From the NCBI RefSeq assembly GCF_019430885.1, contig NZ_JAHYBZ010000001.1, positions 895,855 through 959,854 of the forward strand: a DNA stretch of 64,000 bases, in the 5' to 3' direction. Position numbers and translations under genes: made by a program. Within the stretch, counting starts at the first letter, position 1. Every line of letters begins with the position of its first letter. The notes below the pieces were generated by a model. The model was not told where the DNA came from. It saw only the letters and a list, made by a program, of their open reading frames with translations, and made no database searches. Of this stretch, positions 32,629 through 42,112 are shown piece after piece. The stretch comes from Roseomonas alba (GTDB lineage: Bacteria; Pseudomonadota; Alphaproteobacteria; Acetobacterales; Acetobacteraceae).

Positions 32629-34077
32629 ATGACCCGCACGCTTCGCCTCGCGCTGCTGCTTGCCTCCACCGCCATGCCGGCCTTCGCCGGCCAGGCGCCG
32701 GTCGCCGCCGACGCACCGGACATCGTGATCAGCCATCGCGACCGGGTCTATGCCGCCGAGCAATTCTCCAACACCGTCTCGGTCATCGACCCGGCCGACA
32801 ACCGGTTGCTCGGCGTGATCCGCCTGGGCGATCCGGCGCCGGGCAATCTCAGCCCGCTCTATCGCGGCCAGCTCCTGGTGCATGGCATGGGCTTCTCGCC
32901 CGATCACCGTACCCTCGCCGTGGTGTCGATCGGGTCGAATTCCGTGACCTTCCTCGACACGGCGACGAATGCGGTGCGGCACGTGACCTATGTCGGTCGC
33001 TCCCCGCACGAGGCCTTCTACACGCCGGACGGCAAGGAGGTCTGGGTGACGGTGCGCGGCGAGAACTACATTTCGGTGATCGACGCCACGACCTTCGAGG
33101 AGACGCGCCGCATCACCGTGCCGGCGGGGCCGGGCATGACGATCTTCTCGCCCGACGGCCAGTACGGCTATGTCTGCTCCAGCTTCAATCCCGAGACCGT
33201 GGTCATCGGCGTCGCCAGCCACGAGATCGTCGGCCGGGTGCCGCAGGACAGCCCCTTCTGCCCGAACATCGCGGCGAACCCGGACGGCACGCAGGTCTGG
33301 CTGACGCTGAAGGATATCGGCCGCGTCATGGTGTTCAACGCACGGCCGCCCTTCAACGTGCTGCACCGGATGGACACCGGCCCGATCACCAACCACGTCA
33401 ACATCGTGCGCAACGCCCATGGCAGCTTTGCCTACATCACGATCGGCGGCCGCAATGAGGTGCAGGTCTATCGCACCGACAATTTCTCCCGCGTTGCCAC
33501 CATCCCGGTCGGCGCCCTGCCGCACGGGCTGTGGCCGTCCGGCGATGGCACGCGCGTCTATGTCGGGCTCGAGAATGCCGCCGGCATGGCGGTGATCGAC
33601 ACGCTGACCAACCGCGTCCTCGCGACCGTGCCAATCGGCCAGGCGCCGCAGGCCGTCGCCTACGTGCCGGATGCGGTGCCGGAGGGCGACGGCACGCAAA
33701 GGCTCCAGCCGCTTGGCGTCGCGGGGCAGGCGGCCCATCTCAGCCTCGCGCCACATGGTGCGCAGGCCGGCGGCACCGGGCCGACCAGCGTCACGCTGTT
33801 CGACCAGGGGCTGATCCAGGTGTTGCAGGCCTCGGTCACCGGGCTCGAGCCGCGCAAGCCCTACGTGTTGGCCCTTGCCCCACGCGCTGATGGCAGCGGC
33901 GCGCTGGAGCCTATCTCGGCCTTCATGACCAATCCGGCGGGTTCGGCCATCGTCAATGCGCTGGGGCCGATCCGGCAGATCGTGCAGGCGGGGCAGGGGG
34001 ATCAGCGCCGCTATCTGGTCATCGTCCCCGGCACGGCTGCCCAACACGGCGCACCGCTGCAGGTGCAGCGGCCCTGA
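32629..34077 (+). CDS. Exported YncE-like beta-propeller protein
   Basis: A 482-residue protein with a signal peptide (LALLLASTAMPAFA) and repeated SVIDPADNRLLG, VTFLDTATNAV, ISVIDATTFEETR and VAVIDTL-like blades of a seven-bladed YVTN/lactonase-like propeller (residues about 35-355). A C-terminal domain of about 120 residues is not recognised. The start at ATG 32629 follows GGAAG and gives the signal peptide. A periplasmic binding or sensing role is inferred. It forms an operon with the DUF305 gene. Confidence 0.85.
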   Translation: MTRTLRLALLLASTAMPAFAGQAPVAADAPDIVISHRDRVYAAEQFSNTVSVIDPADNRLLGVIRLGDPAPGNLSPLYRGQLLVHGMGFSPDHRTLAVVSIGSNSVTFLDTATNAVRHVTYVGRSPHEAFYTPDGKEVWVTVRGENYISVIDATTFEETRRITVPAGPGMTIFSPDGQYGYVCSSFNPETVVIGVASHEIVGRVPQDSPFCPNIAANPDGTQVWLTLKDIGRVMVFNARPPFNVLHRMDTGPITNHVNIVRNAHGSFAYITIGGRNEVQVYRTDNFSRVATIPVGALPHGLWPSGDGTRVYVGLENAAGMAVIDTLTNRVLATVPIGQAPQAVAYVPDAVPEGDGTQRLQPLGVAGQAAHLSLAPHGAQAGGTGPTSVTLFDQGLIQVLQASVTGLEPRKPYVLALAPRADGSGALEPISAFMTNPAGSAIVNALGPIRQIVQAGQGDQRRYLVIVPGTAAQHGAPLQVQRP

Positions 34078-34474
34078 GCCATCCGACGCACCGCCGCCGC
34101 GGGGGGGGGGATGCGGCGGCGATGCCTGCGCGGGGCGCCATCCCGCCGGATGGCGCGCCGGTGCAGGCGGAAGGCGGAGACGCCGCGGAGCGATATGCCT
34201 CCCCGCATCCGTGCCCACGCCGAGCGGGCGCGAGATGTGCCGGTCCAGGGGCCTCGCCATTGGCCGGGCTCCGGCGGTGAGGCGGATTTCGGATGCCGGC
34301 ATGCCAGACGCATCCATGGTATTTCCCTGCCGTGGAGACGCCCCGAGTCCAGTCGGCCGGATGCGCCCCGCGGTGTCTGTGGTCACGACGCTGACACAAG
34401 GCGCTCCGGCACGAGTATCCCGAAAGTCGGACGCAAAGGTTGCGGGCACGGGATACGACCCGTATCAATCGGTC
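34078..34474. other. Non-coding gap before the IalB-like gene
   Basis: No supported gene is seen. A run of ten G (34101-34110) lies in the left part. A palindrome GATACG-ACC-CGTATC (34452-34466) ends 8 bases before the next start and could be an operator over the leader. Confidence 0.5.
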
Positions 34475-34978
34475 ATGCAGCGCGTTCTTCTGATCTCCGC
34501 TCTCGCCGCCCTCTTCGTCGTTCCCGCGGTGGCGCAGAACTCGCCGAGACGCCTTGGCGAATTTGGCCAATGGACTGCGGCCGTGCATCAGGAACAGGGG
34601 CAGAAGCTCTGCTACGCCTTCACGCGCGCGTCCCGCATGAGCCATGCGCGGACCGATGTCATGCTGATGGTCACGCACCGTGGGCGCACCCGCAACGAAG
34701 TCGCGCTGGCGGCCGGCTACATCTATCCGCGCAATGCGCGGGTGACCGTCTCGGTGGGCCGGGAGGCATTGCCGTTCCAGGCGGACGGGACCGCCGCTTT
34801 TGCGCGCGACAGTCAGGCCGCCGTGGCGGCATTCCGCCGTGGCAGCGAGGCGATCGCGCGGGGCCCCCGTCGTGCGGGCCGCAGCGGTACCGTGACCGAT
34901 ACCTTCAGCCTGCGGGGCTTCACCGCGGCTTACAACGCCATCACCCGCGAATGCCCGCCCCGGCGGGGGCGGCGCTGA
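34475..34978 (+). CDS. IalB-like exported protein
   Basis: A 167-residue protein with a signal peptide (LISALAALFVVPAVAQ). The mature part follows the invasion-associated locus B pattern: FGQWTAAV, KLCYAFTR, RNEVALAAGYIYP, then TDTFSLRGFTAAYNAI and a final Cys. Two Cys probably form a disulphide. It is periplasmic. Family members are common in Rhodospirillales; the cellular role is not established. Confidence 0.7.
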   Translation: MQRVLLISALAALFVVPAVAQNSPRRLGEFGQWTAAVHQEQGQKLCYAFTRASRMSHARTDVMLMVTHRGRTRNEVALAAGYIYPRNARVTVSVGREALPFQADGTAAFARDSQAAVAAFRRGSEAIARGPRRAGRSGTVTDTFSLRGFTAAYNAITRECPPRRGRR

Positions 34979-35251
34979 GTCTCCGCCCCGGGACGTGACC
35001 GCGATGCCGGAGGCGGTGTGGTCCCGCTTCCCCGCCCCGGCAGCCTCGCATGCGATGACAGGCGTGGCTTGAAGGCAGCGCGATTCATCACCGCGCACCC
35101 CGAACGATTGTGCTGGCCCCGGATAGCCGCGGGTCGCGACATGCGACCCGGGTGACCGCATCGCGGCTGGTCGGAGCGGCTTAGCGGATCGGCAACCTGA
35201 ATACCGGCACGATCCGGCATCACCGGGCGACCAACCGAGGATGAGGGTCCC

Positions 35252-35962
35252 ATGTGTCAGGCATGCTCGATGGGCGCCATGCGTCGGCGCGGCCTCTTCG
35301 CCATGGGGGGTGTCGCGCTGTCCATAGTTGCGCTGCCCCGATCCGGGATCACCGCGCAACCGTTCGCCGGCCAAGCGGGCTCGCCCGATGACGCGATTCG
35401 GCGCCTGATCGAGGGTAATGCACGCTATGTCGCCAATACTCTGCGCCCTGCGGACCACGCCGCTGGCCGCGCGGTCCGGGCGGCCGGCCAGCGACCCTTC
35501 GCGGCCATCGTCGCCTGTTCCGATTCCCGGGTGGTGCCGGAGTTGATCTTCGATCAGGGGCCCGGCGATCTCTTCGTCATCCGGGTCGCCGGCAACTTCA
35601 TCAACGACGACGCGCTCGCAACGCTGGAATACGGCGCGGCCGTGCTCGGCATCAGCGCGATCATGGTGCTCGGGCACGCTTCCTGCGGCGCGGTCGGCGC
35701 CACCATCGACTCCATTCGCGACAATGCGCTGCCGCCCGGACACCTGCCGAATCTGGTGAACGCGATCCGCCCGGCCGTCTATGACGTCATGCCCGGCCGG
35801 CCGAACGATCTGCTGGCCGCGGCGATCGCCGAGAACGCGCGGCGCAATGCGGGCAAGGCAGCAACGGCGGCGCCGATCCTCTCGGGCTTCCATGCTTCCG
35901 GGCGGATCCGGTCGGTCGCCGCGGTCTATGAGATCGCGAGCGGCAAGGTGGAGCTTCTGTGA
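35252..35962 (+). CDS. Exported beta-carbonic anhydrase
   Basis: A 236-residue zinc enzyme that converts CO2 to bicarbonate. Zinc ligands are C89, H142 and C145 (ACSDSR and GHASCG), and D91/R93 form the catalytic dyad. The N-terminus MRRRGLFAMGG with a hydrophobic stretch up to about residue 38 looks like a Tat or lipobox-less signal, so it acts in the periplasm. It appears monocistronic, ending 54 bases before the convergent permease. Confidence 0.9.
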   Translation: MCQACSMGAMRRRGLFAMGGVALSIVALPRSGITAQPFAGQAGSPDDAIRRLIEGNARYVANTLRPADHAAGRAVRAAGQRPFAAIVACSDSRVVPELIFDQGPGDLFVIRVAGNFINDDALATLEYGAAVLGISAIMVLGHASCGAVGATIDSIRDNALPPGHLPNLVNAIRPAVYDVMPGRPNDLLAAAIAENARRNAGKAATAAPILSGFHASGRIRSVAAVYEIASGKVELL

Positions 35963-36016
35963 CATCCGCCCGGCACGCGCGCGGATGTCGCGTTACGTGA
36001 CGGGCGCGGCCGCCGC

Positions 36017-37222
36017 CTATCGCCGAAGGTCCGCCTCGACCGGCCGCCGGCCCATGGCGAGCGCGGGCAGGGCGGCCGCCACCAGCCCCACCGCCAGCGC
36101 CGCCACCGGCGCCAGGGCATCCTCCCAATCCGGCTGCGCGGCTACCTGCAGATCCAGCGCACCGCCTGCCAGCATCCCGGCCCCCGCCGCCATCAGCCAG
36201 CCCAGCGGCAGGCCGGCGGTGACGCCGAGGCCCAGGATGGTCCCGGCCTCCAGCCAGGCCGCCCCGGCGACGTAGCCGGGCGGCGCGCCGATCGCCCGCA
36301 GCACCGCGAAATCCCGCCGCCGCGCCAGGAAATTCGCCGACAGCGCCAGGAACACCGCGGCCAGCACCAGGGCAAAGCCGCCCCAGGCCATGCCCGCCAG
36401 CAGCCCGCGCACATCGCCCAGGGCGCGCAGCAGCGGCACCAAAACCTCGGCCGGGAAGACCGCCGTGCTCGCCCCGCTGCGGAACTGGCCGCGCAGGCGA
36501 TAGGCATCGGCGATCGAGACCGGCGTCACCGCCACCGCCGGCACGCCGGGCGGCTCGACCCAGGGCGGGCCGATGCGGGTTTCGTCGCCGCCATGGCCCA
36601 TGCCGAGACCGTGCAATTCCCACACGCTTTCGATCGGCACCAGGATGGCGCGGTCCCAGGCCGTGCCCTGGGGCGGCAGGCGGCCGACCACGGTGTAGTC
36701 GCTGCCCTCATGGCCGTGCGGGGCTTCGTCCTGTTCGGTGTGGCCGTGGCCGGGCTCGAATTCTTCGCCGTCCTTGAGAGGCACGGCTGAACCCACCACC
36801 GCCTCGAAGGGTGCGGCGAAGATTCGGCCCGAGGCCGGGGCGCGCCGGCCCCCGCGCGTCACGAAATCCGCAGTCACGCCGACGACCGGATAGCCGCGCC
36901 AGGAATCGCCGAAACCGATCGGCGAGGCCCAGCGGACCCCCGGCGCCGCAAGCAATTCCTGCAACCGCGTGCCCGGCATCAGCGGAATGGCCTCCGGCCG
37001 CAGGAAGACGGAGGAGAGCACGAGCTGAGTCGGGCTGCCCGCCGCGCCCACCACCAGGTCGAAGCCGACCACGGCGCCGATTGACCCGCGGCGCACGCCG
37101 CGTTCCACCGCGCCGACCGCGACACCGAGGGCCACGGCCAGCGCCACCAGCAGTGCGAGTGCGGCCGAGGTCCAGGGCCGGCGCCGCAGCGCCGCGCCGG
37201 CGACGGGCCAGGGATTCATCAT
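36017..37222 (-). CDS. FtsX/MacB-type ABC permease with His-rich loop
   Basis: A 401-residue permease. There is one membrane helix near residues 18-38, a large periplasmic domain, and three helices at about 275-395 (FtsX-like). Residues 153-172 are His-rich (EEFEPGHGHTEQDEAPHGHE), and HGLGMGHGG lies later, which suggests metal binding. It overlaps the ATPase gene by ATGA. With the ATPase it may extrude lipoproteins or metal-linked substrates. The metal role is inferred from His clusters and neighbours. Confidence 0.85.
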   Translation of the reverse strand: MMNPWPVAGAALRRRPWTSAALALLVALAVALGVAVGAVERGVRRGSIGAVVGFDLVVGAAGSPTQLVLSSVFLRPEAIPLMPGTRLQELLAAPGVRWASPIGFGDSWRGYPVVGVTADFVTRGGRRAPASGRIFAAPFEAVVGSAVPLKDGEEFEPGHGHTEQDEAPHGHEGSDYTVVGRLPPQGTAWDRAILVPIESVWELHGLGMGHGGDETRIGPPWVEPPGVPAVAVTPVSIADAYRLRGQFRSGASTAVFPAEVLVPLLRALGDVRGLLAGMAWGGFALVLAAVFLALSANFLARRRDFAVLRAIGAPPGYVAGAAWLEAGTILGLGVTAGLPLGWLMAAGAGMLAGGALDLQVAAQPDWEDALAPVAALAVGLVAAALPALAMGRRPVEADLRR

Positions 37223-37914
37223 GCGGGCACCAGGCTCCCGTCCTCGATGCGCAGCCGTCGCTGCAACCGGCCGAGCAGTCCCCGGTCATGCGTCGCGACC
37301 AGCAGCGTCGCGCCGGTCTCGGCGGCGAGGCCGACCAGCAGGTCGCCGACCAGCGCCGCCGCCGCCGGGTCGAGGCTGGCGGTCGGCTCATCGGCGATCA
37401 GCACAGGCGGGCGGAACAGCAGGGCGCGGGCGAGGGCGACGCGCTGCCGCTCCCCACGGCTGAGCGCCGCGACATCCCCCGCCGCGCCGGGCACGCCGAG
37501 GCGCGCCAGCAGCGCAGCGGCGGCCTCGCGCTGCGTCGCATCCGGCCGCAGGTGCTCGAAGCTGACGGGCAGCAGCACATTCGCCGTCGCGCCGAGCCCA
37601 TCCACGAGATGGAAATCCTGGAACACCATGCCGACATGGCGCCGCCGCCAGGCGTCGCGCGCCCGTGGGGGCAGGGTGGACAGTTCCACGGTCCCCCAGG
37701 CGAGGCGGCCCGAGCGCGGCGCCGCGATGCCGGCCAGCACATGCAGCAGCGTAGTCTTGCCGGCACCCGAAGCGCCCTCGATGCCCAGGCTCGCGCCGGC
37801 GGGCAGGTCGAGTGCGGCGACATCCAGCAGGGTCCGCCATCCGCTGGCCCGGTCCGGCACGCCGATGGACAGGTCGCGCAGGGCCAGCGCCCCGGCGGGG
37901 TCAGCCTCGGGCAA
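37219..37914 (-). CDS. ABC transporter ATPase (LolD/MacB type)
   Basis: A 231-residue ATPase. Walker A is GASGAGKTT, the signature LSRGERQ, Walker B LIADEPTAS and the H-loop ATHD. It pairs with the permease downstream. Its start overlaps the DUF3299-like gene by 14 bases, so the four genes form one operon. Confidence 0.92.
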   Translation of the reverse strand: MPEADPAGALALRDLSIGVPDRASGWRTLLDVAALDLPAGASLGIEGASGAGKTTLLHVLAGIAAPRSGRLAWGTVELSTLPPRARDAWRRRHVGMVFQDFHLVDGLGATANVLLPVSFEHLRPDATQREAAAALLARLGVPGAAGDVAALSRGERQRVALARALLFRPPVLIADEPTASLDPAAAALVGDLLVGLAAETGATLLVATHDRGLLGRLQRRLRIEDGSLVPA

Positions 37915-38341
37915 AGGCAGCGTCCCGCAGGCGGAGCTGGCTGACGAAGCCGCTCTCCGGGTCGGTCCAGGATCCGGTCTCGAGCCGGCCGGTCACGTCG
38001 ATGCGGTGCGACGGGTCGAGCGGCAGCGCCCGGCGGCGCAGATAGACCACCACGATGTCCGGCGGCCATTCGGCGTCGGAGGAACAGAAGGGGCAGATCG
38101 ACATCGGCTCGTTGGTCAGCACGAAGAAGATCGCCTCGGCGGTCAGGGGCGGGGCCATGTAGCCGCGCATCGTCACCGTCTCGCCGGCCAGCCGCTTGAC
38201 CTTGTCGGTGAAGCGCAGCCCGGTCACCGACCAGGTGCCGTAGAGCTCGTCGAAGCCCAGCCGTTCCGGCGCCGCGGCCCGCGCGGCCGCCGGAAGCAGC
38301 AGGGCAGCCGGCGCGCCGAGCAGGGCGCGCCGGTCGGTCAT
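37901..38341 (-). CDS. DUF3299-like exported protein
   Basis: A 146-residue protein with a signal peptide (LLGAPAALLLPAAARAA). YMAPPLTAEAIFFVLTNEP, then CPFCSSDAEWPPDIVVVYL with a CxxC, resembles DUF3299 proteins, often found with ABC exporters of this type. The CxxC may bind metal or take part in redox chemistry. ATG 38341 lies 7 bases after the phosphatase gene. Confidence 0.65.
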   Translation of the reverse strand: MTDRRALLGAPAALLLPAAARAAAPERLGFDELYGTWSVTGLRFTDKVKRLAGETVTMRGYMAPPLTAEAIFFVLTNEPMSICPFCSSDAEWPPDIVVVYLRRRALPLDPSHRIDVTGRLETGSWTDPESGFVSQLRLRDAAFARG

Positions 38342-38348
38342 GATGGCC

Positions 38349-40085
38349 TTACTGGCCAAGCCCGAGGGCCTCCGCCATGCCGCGGAAGACGTAGGTGTTG
38401 TCCACGAAGCCGCGGAAGCGCTCGCTGCCCGGGCCCCAGGCGCGGAGGATGGCGTCGTCGACCGCATGCACGCCGCTATCCGCGGTGCGGGGCAGGTTTC
38501 CCTCGCGGCGCTGGGCGCCGGGCTGGTTGCAGAAGGCCTCGTTCGCCACGTAGACGTTGCCCTGGCGGACCGACGGGACGCGTTGCCCGTCGAGGCTCGG
38601 GCGGAAGGTCTCGCAGTAGTCCGGGAAGGCCGCGTAGAACACCGCGAGGCGGCGGGAGACGTCGACGCTCGGCGGATAGCCGCGGGCATCGGCCGGCGGG
38701 TAGTTCGGGAAGCCGGCATCCTGATAGACGCCTACATGGTCGCGACCCTGCTCGCCCGGACGGTTGTCGTCGACCGTGCCGACGATGGCCATGCCGTGGG
38801 TGTGGTCGGGGACGACGACGATCATGGTGTCGTTGCGGTCACGCGCCCAGTCCTGGGCCACGCGAACCGCATTGTCGAGCATGATGGTCTCGTAGACCGA
38901 ACGCTCCCAGTCGAGCGGGTGGTTGTTCTTGTCGATCTCGCCGCTCTCGACCATCAGGTAGAAGCCGGCCGGGTTGCGCTCCAGTACCTGCAGCGCGGCG
39001 CGCACCTGCTCGGTGAGGTCGGGCTGGTTCGGGAAGCGGCTGACCGTGCCGCGATGCAGGTAGAAGCGGTCGAGCGCGCCATCCATGTTGCCAAGGGTGA
39101 AGAGCCCGAGCAGGCGGCGCGTGCCGGACTGCGCCGCGGCCTCGGCCAGGCTGCCGGCGTCCTCGGCGAAGGTGTAGCCCTGCTGACGGAAGGCGTCGAT
39201 CATGTTGCGCTCATCCTGCCGGCGGGAACCGGGGACGCCACGCGGCAGGAAGGCGGCCGAGCCGCCGCCGAGGAGCACGTCGACGCCCGAGGCGAGCATC
39301 TGGTCGGTGATCGGGATGTAGTCCGAACGGCGGCGGGTATGGGCGAAGACCGCGGCCGGGGTGGCGTCCTGGATCTCGGTGTTGGTCACCACGCCGACCG
39401 ACATGCCGCGGGTGCGCTGGACATAGGCGGCGAGCGTCTCGACGCGTGGATGGCCGAGGGTATCGCGGGCTCGGCTCGGATAGACGTTGAGCGCATTGAC
39501 GCCCGACTTGTGCCCGGTGTTGTAGGCGGCGGCTGAATTGGCGCTGTCGGTCGCGATGCTGTCCACACCCGAGGTGCCGACCGTCGCCATCTGGGGGAAG
39601 TCGTCGATCGTCAGGCGGCCATTGTAGCGGCCCTCGCGGATCCCGCGGGACAGGATGCGCGCGGCGGTCACGTTCGCGACCGTCATGCCGTCGCCGACGA
39701 AGAGGATGACGTTGCGCGCCTGGCGCTGGCCACCGCCATAGACCTGCCAGCCGACGCTTGCCGTGTGTTCGCCATCCGTCGCGGTGATCGTATAGACGCC
39801 CGGCGCCGGCAGGGTCGCATCGCGCAGCATGATGGAGCTGGCGGGCTGGCCGTCCTCGCGCTCGATGAACTCCGCCTCGCGGCCGAAGACCTCGGCGATC
39901 GGGCGGCCATTGACCGTCACGCTCGCGCGGTCGCGGGCGACGAGGCCCGGGAACTCGACCTTCAGGTCGAAACGGGCGCCGGCGAGGATCTCAGCGCGGT
40001 CGACGGGGTAGATGGTCTGCGCGACCGCCGCCTGGGCGGCGAATAGGGCGGTGACGCTGAGCGCGGTGAGAAGGCTGCGGCGCAT
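38349..40085 (-). CDS. Exported alkaline phosphatase
   Basis: A 578-residue PhoA-fold enzyme with a signal peptide (LLTALSVTALFAAQAAVAQ). An Ig-like N-terminal region (about 25-118) precedes the catalytic domain: metal ligand D132 (VGDGM), nucleophile Ser181 in TDSANSAAAYN, then VESGEIDKNNH and VPDHTHG. It hydrolyses phosphomonoesters in the periplasm with zinc and magnesium. ATG 40085 gives the signal peptide; the open frame runs to 40133. It heads the operon with a DUF3299-like protein and an ABC exporter. Confidence 0.9.
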   Translation of the reverse strand: MRRSLLTALSVTALFAAQAAVAQTIYPVDRAEILAGARFDLKVEFPGLVARDRASVTVNGRPIAEVFGREAEFIEREDGQPASSIMLRDATLPAPGVYTITATDGEHTASVGWQVYGGGQRQARNVILFVGDGMTVANVTAARILSRGIREGRYNGRLTIDDFPQMATVGTSGVDSIATDSANSAAAYNTGHKSGVNALNVYPSRARDTLGHPRVETLAAYVQRTRGMSVGVVTNTEIQDATPAAVFAHTRRRSDYIPITDQMLASGVDVLLGGGSAAFLPRGVPGSRRQDERNMIDAFRQQGYTFAEDAGSLAEAAAQSGTRRLLGLFTLGNMDGALDRFYLHRGTVSRFPNQPDLTEQVRAALQVLERNPAGFYLMVESGEIDKNNHPLDWERSVYETIMLDNAVRVAQDWARDRNDTMIVVVPDHTHGMAIVGTVDDNRPGEQGRDHVGVYQDAGFPNYPPADARGYPPSVDVSRRLAVFYAAFPDYCETFRPSLDGQRVPSVRQGNVYVANEAFCNQPGAQRREGNLPRTADSGVHAVDDAILRAWGPGSERFRGFVDNTYVFRGMAEALGLGQ

Positions 40086-40206
40086 GCGGTGGCTCCAGTG
40101 CAGATGCGCGCGGACCATAGGGGGTGAGGCCAAGGCTGGGCGGCTGTCTGAAAAATTTCATGGCGGGCTGAGGGGGAGGCTGGAGCGATGCGCCGCGGTC
40201 GCGATC

Positions 40207-40392
40207 GGAGGGGCTCTGCCCCTCCGCACCACCCCGCCAGGATGCTGGGCATCCTGGACCGCAGTCTTCTGGTGTTGAGCCCGAACGGATGCGCTGGCCC
40301 CCAAAGGCGCTTGGTGCGCAAGAGCGGGCTTCGGCGCCCATTCTGCCTGCCGGGGCTGGTGCCAGGGCGAGGTTTGCAGAGGCCCTTCGGCC
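40207..40392. repeat. Intergenic inverted-repeat element, copy 1
   Basis: Part of a 460-base gap. It has hairpins GGAGGGGC/GCCCCTCC (40207-40225) and CCAGGATG/CATCCTGG (40237-40257). It shares GTGCGCAAGAGCG (40314-40326) and a 24-base near match at 40369-40392 with the element at 57014-57246, in the opposite orientation. The remaining gap to 40545 contains no gene. It is probably a MITE-like or BIME-like repeat. Confidence 0.6.
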
Positions 40393-40545
40393 GATGCGGG
40401 CTCCCAATCACGTTGCATGGCGAGGTGATTGGCAACGTGCCGGGGTGGTTTGAGGGTGCGGCACCCCTCCAATTCCTTGGGGGGCTCAGGATGGCCTTTC
40501 GGCCTCTGCCGGGCGGTGCGAAGCGTCCGACGACGCCTTTCGCGA

Positions 40546-42060
40546 TCAGCCCCGCCGGCCTGGCATGCGGTGCCGGAAGGCCAGCGCCTCCGCCACATGG
40601 GCACGGCGGACCGTCTTGCTGTCGGCGAGGTCCGCGACGGTCCGGGCGACCCGCAGCGCCCGGACATGCGCGCGCGAGGACAGGCGCAGCCGCGTCGCCG
40701 CGGTCTCGACCAGGGCTTCGGCCTCGGGTTCCAGCAGGGGCATGAGCTGGCCGATCTCGGCCTCGGCATTGTTGCGCGGGCCGGTCCCGCCCCAGCGGGC
40801 TCGCTGCGCGTCGCGCGCGGCCTGGACGCGGGCGGCGACGGTGGTGCTGGCCTCGCCGGCGGGGGCGCGGTTCAGCTCGGCGGGCGGGATGGGCGTGACC
40901 TCGATGGTCAGGTCCATGCGGTCCAGCAGCGGGCCCGAGAGGCGGTTCTGGTAGTCCTCGCCGCAGCGCGGGGCGCGACCGCATTCGCGTCCGGCCTCGC
41001 CGAGATAGCCGCAGCGGCACGGGTTCATCGCGGCGATGCATTGGAAGCGCGCGGGGTAGGTGACGTGGGCCTGGGCGCGGCTGATGGTGGTGCGGCCGGT
41101 CTCCATTGGCTGGCGGAGCGCCTCCAGCGCCGGGCGCGGGAATTCCGGCCATTCGTCGAGGAAGAGCACGCCGCGATGGGCGAGGCTGATCTCGCCAGGA
41201 CGCGCACGATGGCCCCCGCCGATCAGGGCCGGCATGGATGCCGAGTGATGCGGGTCGCGGAAGGGCGGACGCATGACCAGGCGACCACCTTCCAGCATCC
41301 CGGCGATGGAATGGACGAGGGAGACTTCGAGTGCCTCGGCCGGCGACAGGTCCGGCAGAAGGCCGGGCAGGCGGGCGGCCAGCATGGATTTGCCGGCGCC
41401 GGGCGGGCCGATCATCAGCAGGTTGTGCGATCCCGCGGCGGCGATTTCGAGCGCGCGCTTTGCGCTCTCCTGGCCCTTCACCTCGGACAGGCAGGGTGCG
41501 GCGCGGGGCGGCGCGTCGAGCTTCGGCGGGGCGGGCGGCGACAGAAGCTGGATGCCGCGGAAGTGGTTGAGCAGGGAGAGGATATCGGGTGCGGCGAGGA
41601 CCTCGATCTGCCCGGCCCAGGCCGCCTCGCCGCCCTGCGCGGCGGGGCAGATCAGGCCGAGGTCACGGGCCGAGGCGCCCAGCGCCGCGGGCAGTACGCC
41701 GGCCACCGGGTTGATGCCGCCATCGAGGGAAAGCTCGCCAAGTGCCGCGTACCCTGCCGCGTCTTCCTTCGGGATGATCTCCATCGCCGAGAGCAAGGCG
41801 AGCGCGATGGGCAGGTCGAAATGCGAACCCTCCTTCAGGATGTCGGCGGGGGCGAGGTTCACCAGCACGCGCTTGGGCGGCAAGGACAGGCCGAGACCCG
41901 TCAGCGCGGCGCGGACGCGCTCGCGGCTTTCGGCCACGGCCTTGTCGGGCAGGCCGACCAGGATGAAGGCGGGCAGGCCGGGGGCGATCTGGACCTGCAC
42001 CTCCACCGGGACCGGGTCGATGCCGGCGAAGGCGAAGGTGGCGATGCGGGCGATGGTCAT
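40546..42060 (-). CDS. comM: YifB/ComM-family AAA ATPase (Mg-chelatase-like)
   Basis: A 504-residue protein. An N-terminal Lon-protease-like S5 domain (residues 1-165; GLPAFILVGLPDKAVAESRE) is followed by the ATPase: Walker A IGPPGAGKSM, Walker B GVLFLDEWPE, Cys motif CRCGYLG. ComM is a helicase that promotes branch migration in natural transformation. ATG 42060 gives the usual N-terminus. A perfect palindrome lies directly upstream. Confidence 0.92.
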   Translation of the reverse strand: MTIARIATFAFAGIDPVPVEVQVQIAPGLPAFILVGLPDKAVAESRERVRAALTGLGLSLPPKRVLVNLAPADILKEGSHFDLPIALALLSAMEIIPKEDAAGYAALGELSLDGGINPVAGVLPAALGASARDLGLICPAAQGGEAAWAGQIEVLAAPDILSLLNHFRGIQLLSPPAPPKLDAPPRAAPCLSEVKGQESAKRALEIAAAGSHNLLMIGPPGAGKSMLAARLPGLLPDLSPAEALEVSLVHSIAGMLEGGRLVMRPPFRDPHHSASMPALIGGGHRARPGEISLAHRGVLFLDEWPEFPRPALEALRQPMETGRTTISRAQAHVTYPARFQCIAAMNPCRCGYLGEAGRECGRAPRCGEDYQNRLSGPLLDRMDLTIEVTPIPPAELNRAPAGEASTTVAARVQAARDAQRARWGGTGPRNNAEAEIGQLMPLLEPEAEALVETAATRLRLSSRAHVRALRVARTVADLADSKTVRRAHVAEALAFRHRMPGRRG

Positions 42061-42063
42061 GAT

Positions 42064-42084
42064 GTGACGCCAGGGTGGCGTCAC
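42064..42084. promoter_or_regulatory. Palindrome at the comM start
   Basis: GTGACGCCA-GGG-TGGCGTCAC, nine-base arms with a three-base spacer, three bases upstream of the comM ATG. It covers the ribosome-site position, so it could be an operator or an mRNA hairpin that masks initiation. If GTG 42084 were the start, it would be coding. Confidence 0.5.
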
Positions 42085-42112
42085 ACCGAATGAAAATCAA
42101 CCTAGACGAGAA

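Noticed and set aside
34101..34110. Run of ten G
   Set aside because: It lies in non-coding DNA and changes no reading frame. It may be a phase-variable tract or a sequencing artefact, but nothing supports a function.
34019..35965. Long minus-strand open frame of 648 codons
   Set aside because: It covers the IalB-like gene, the carbonic anhydrase and two intergenic gaps on the other strand. Its protein is Arg/His-rich without domain pattern, as expected for an antisense shadow in high-GC DNA.
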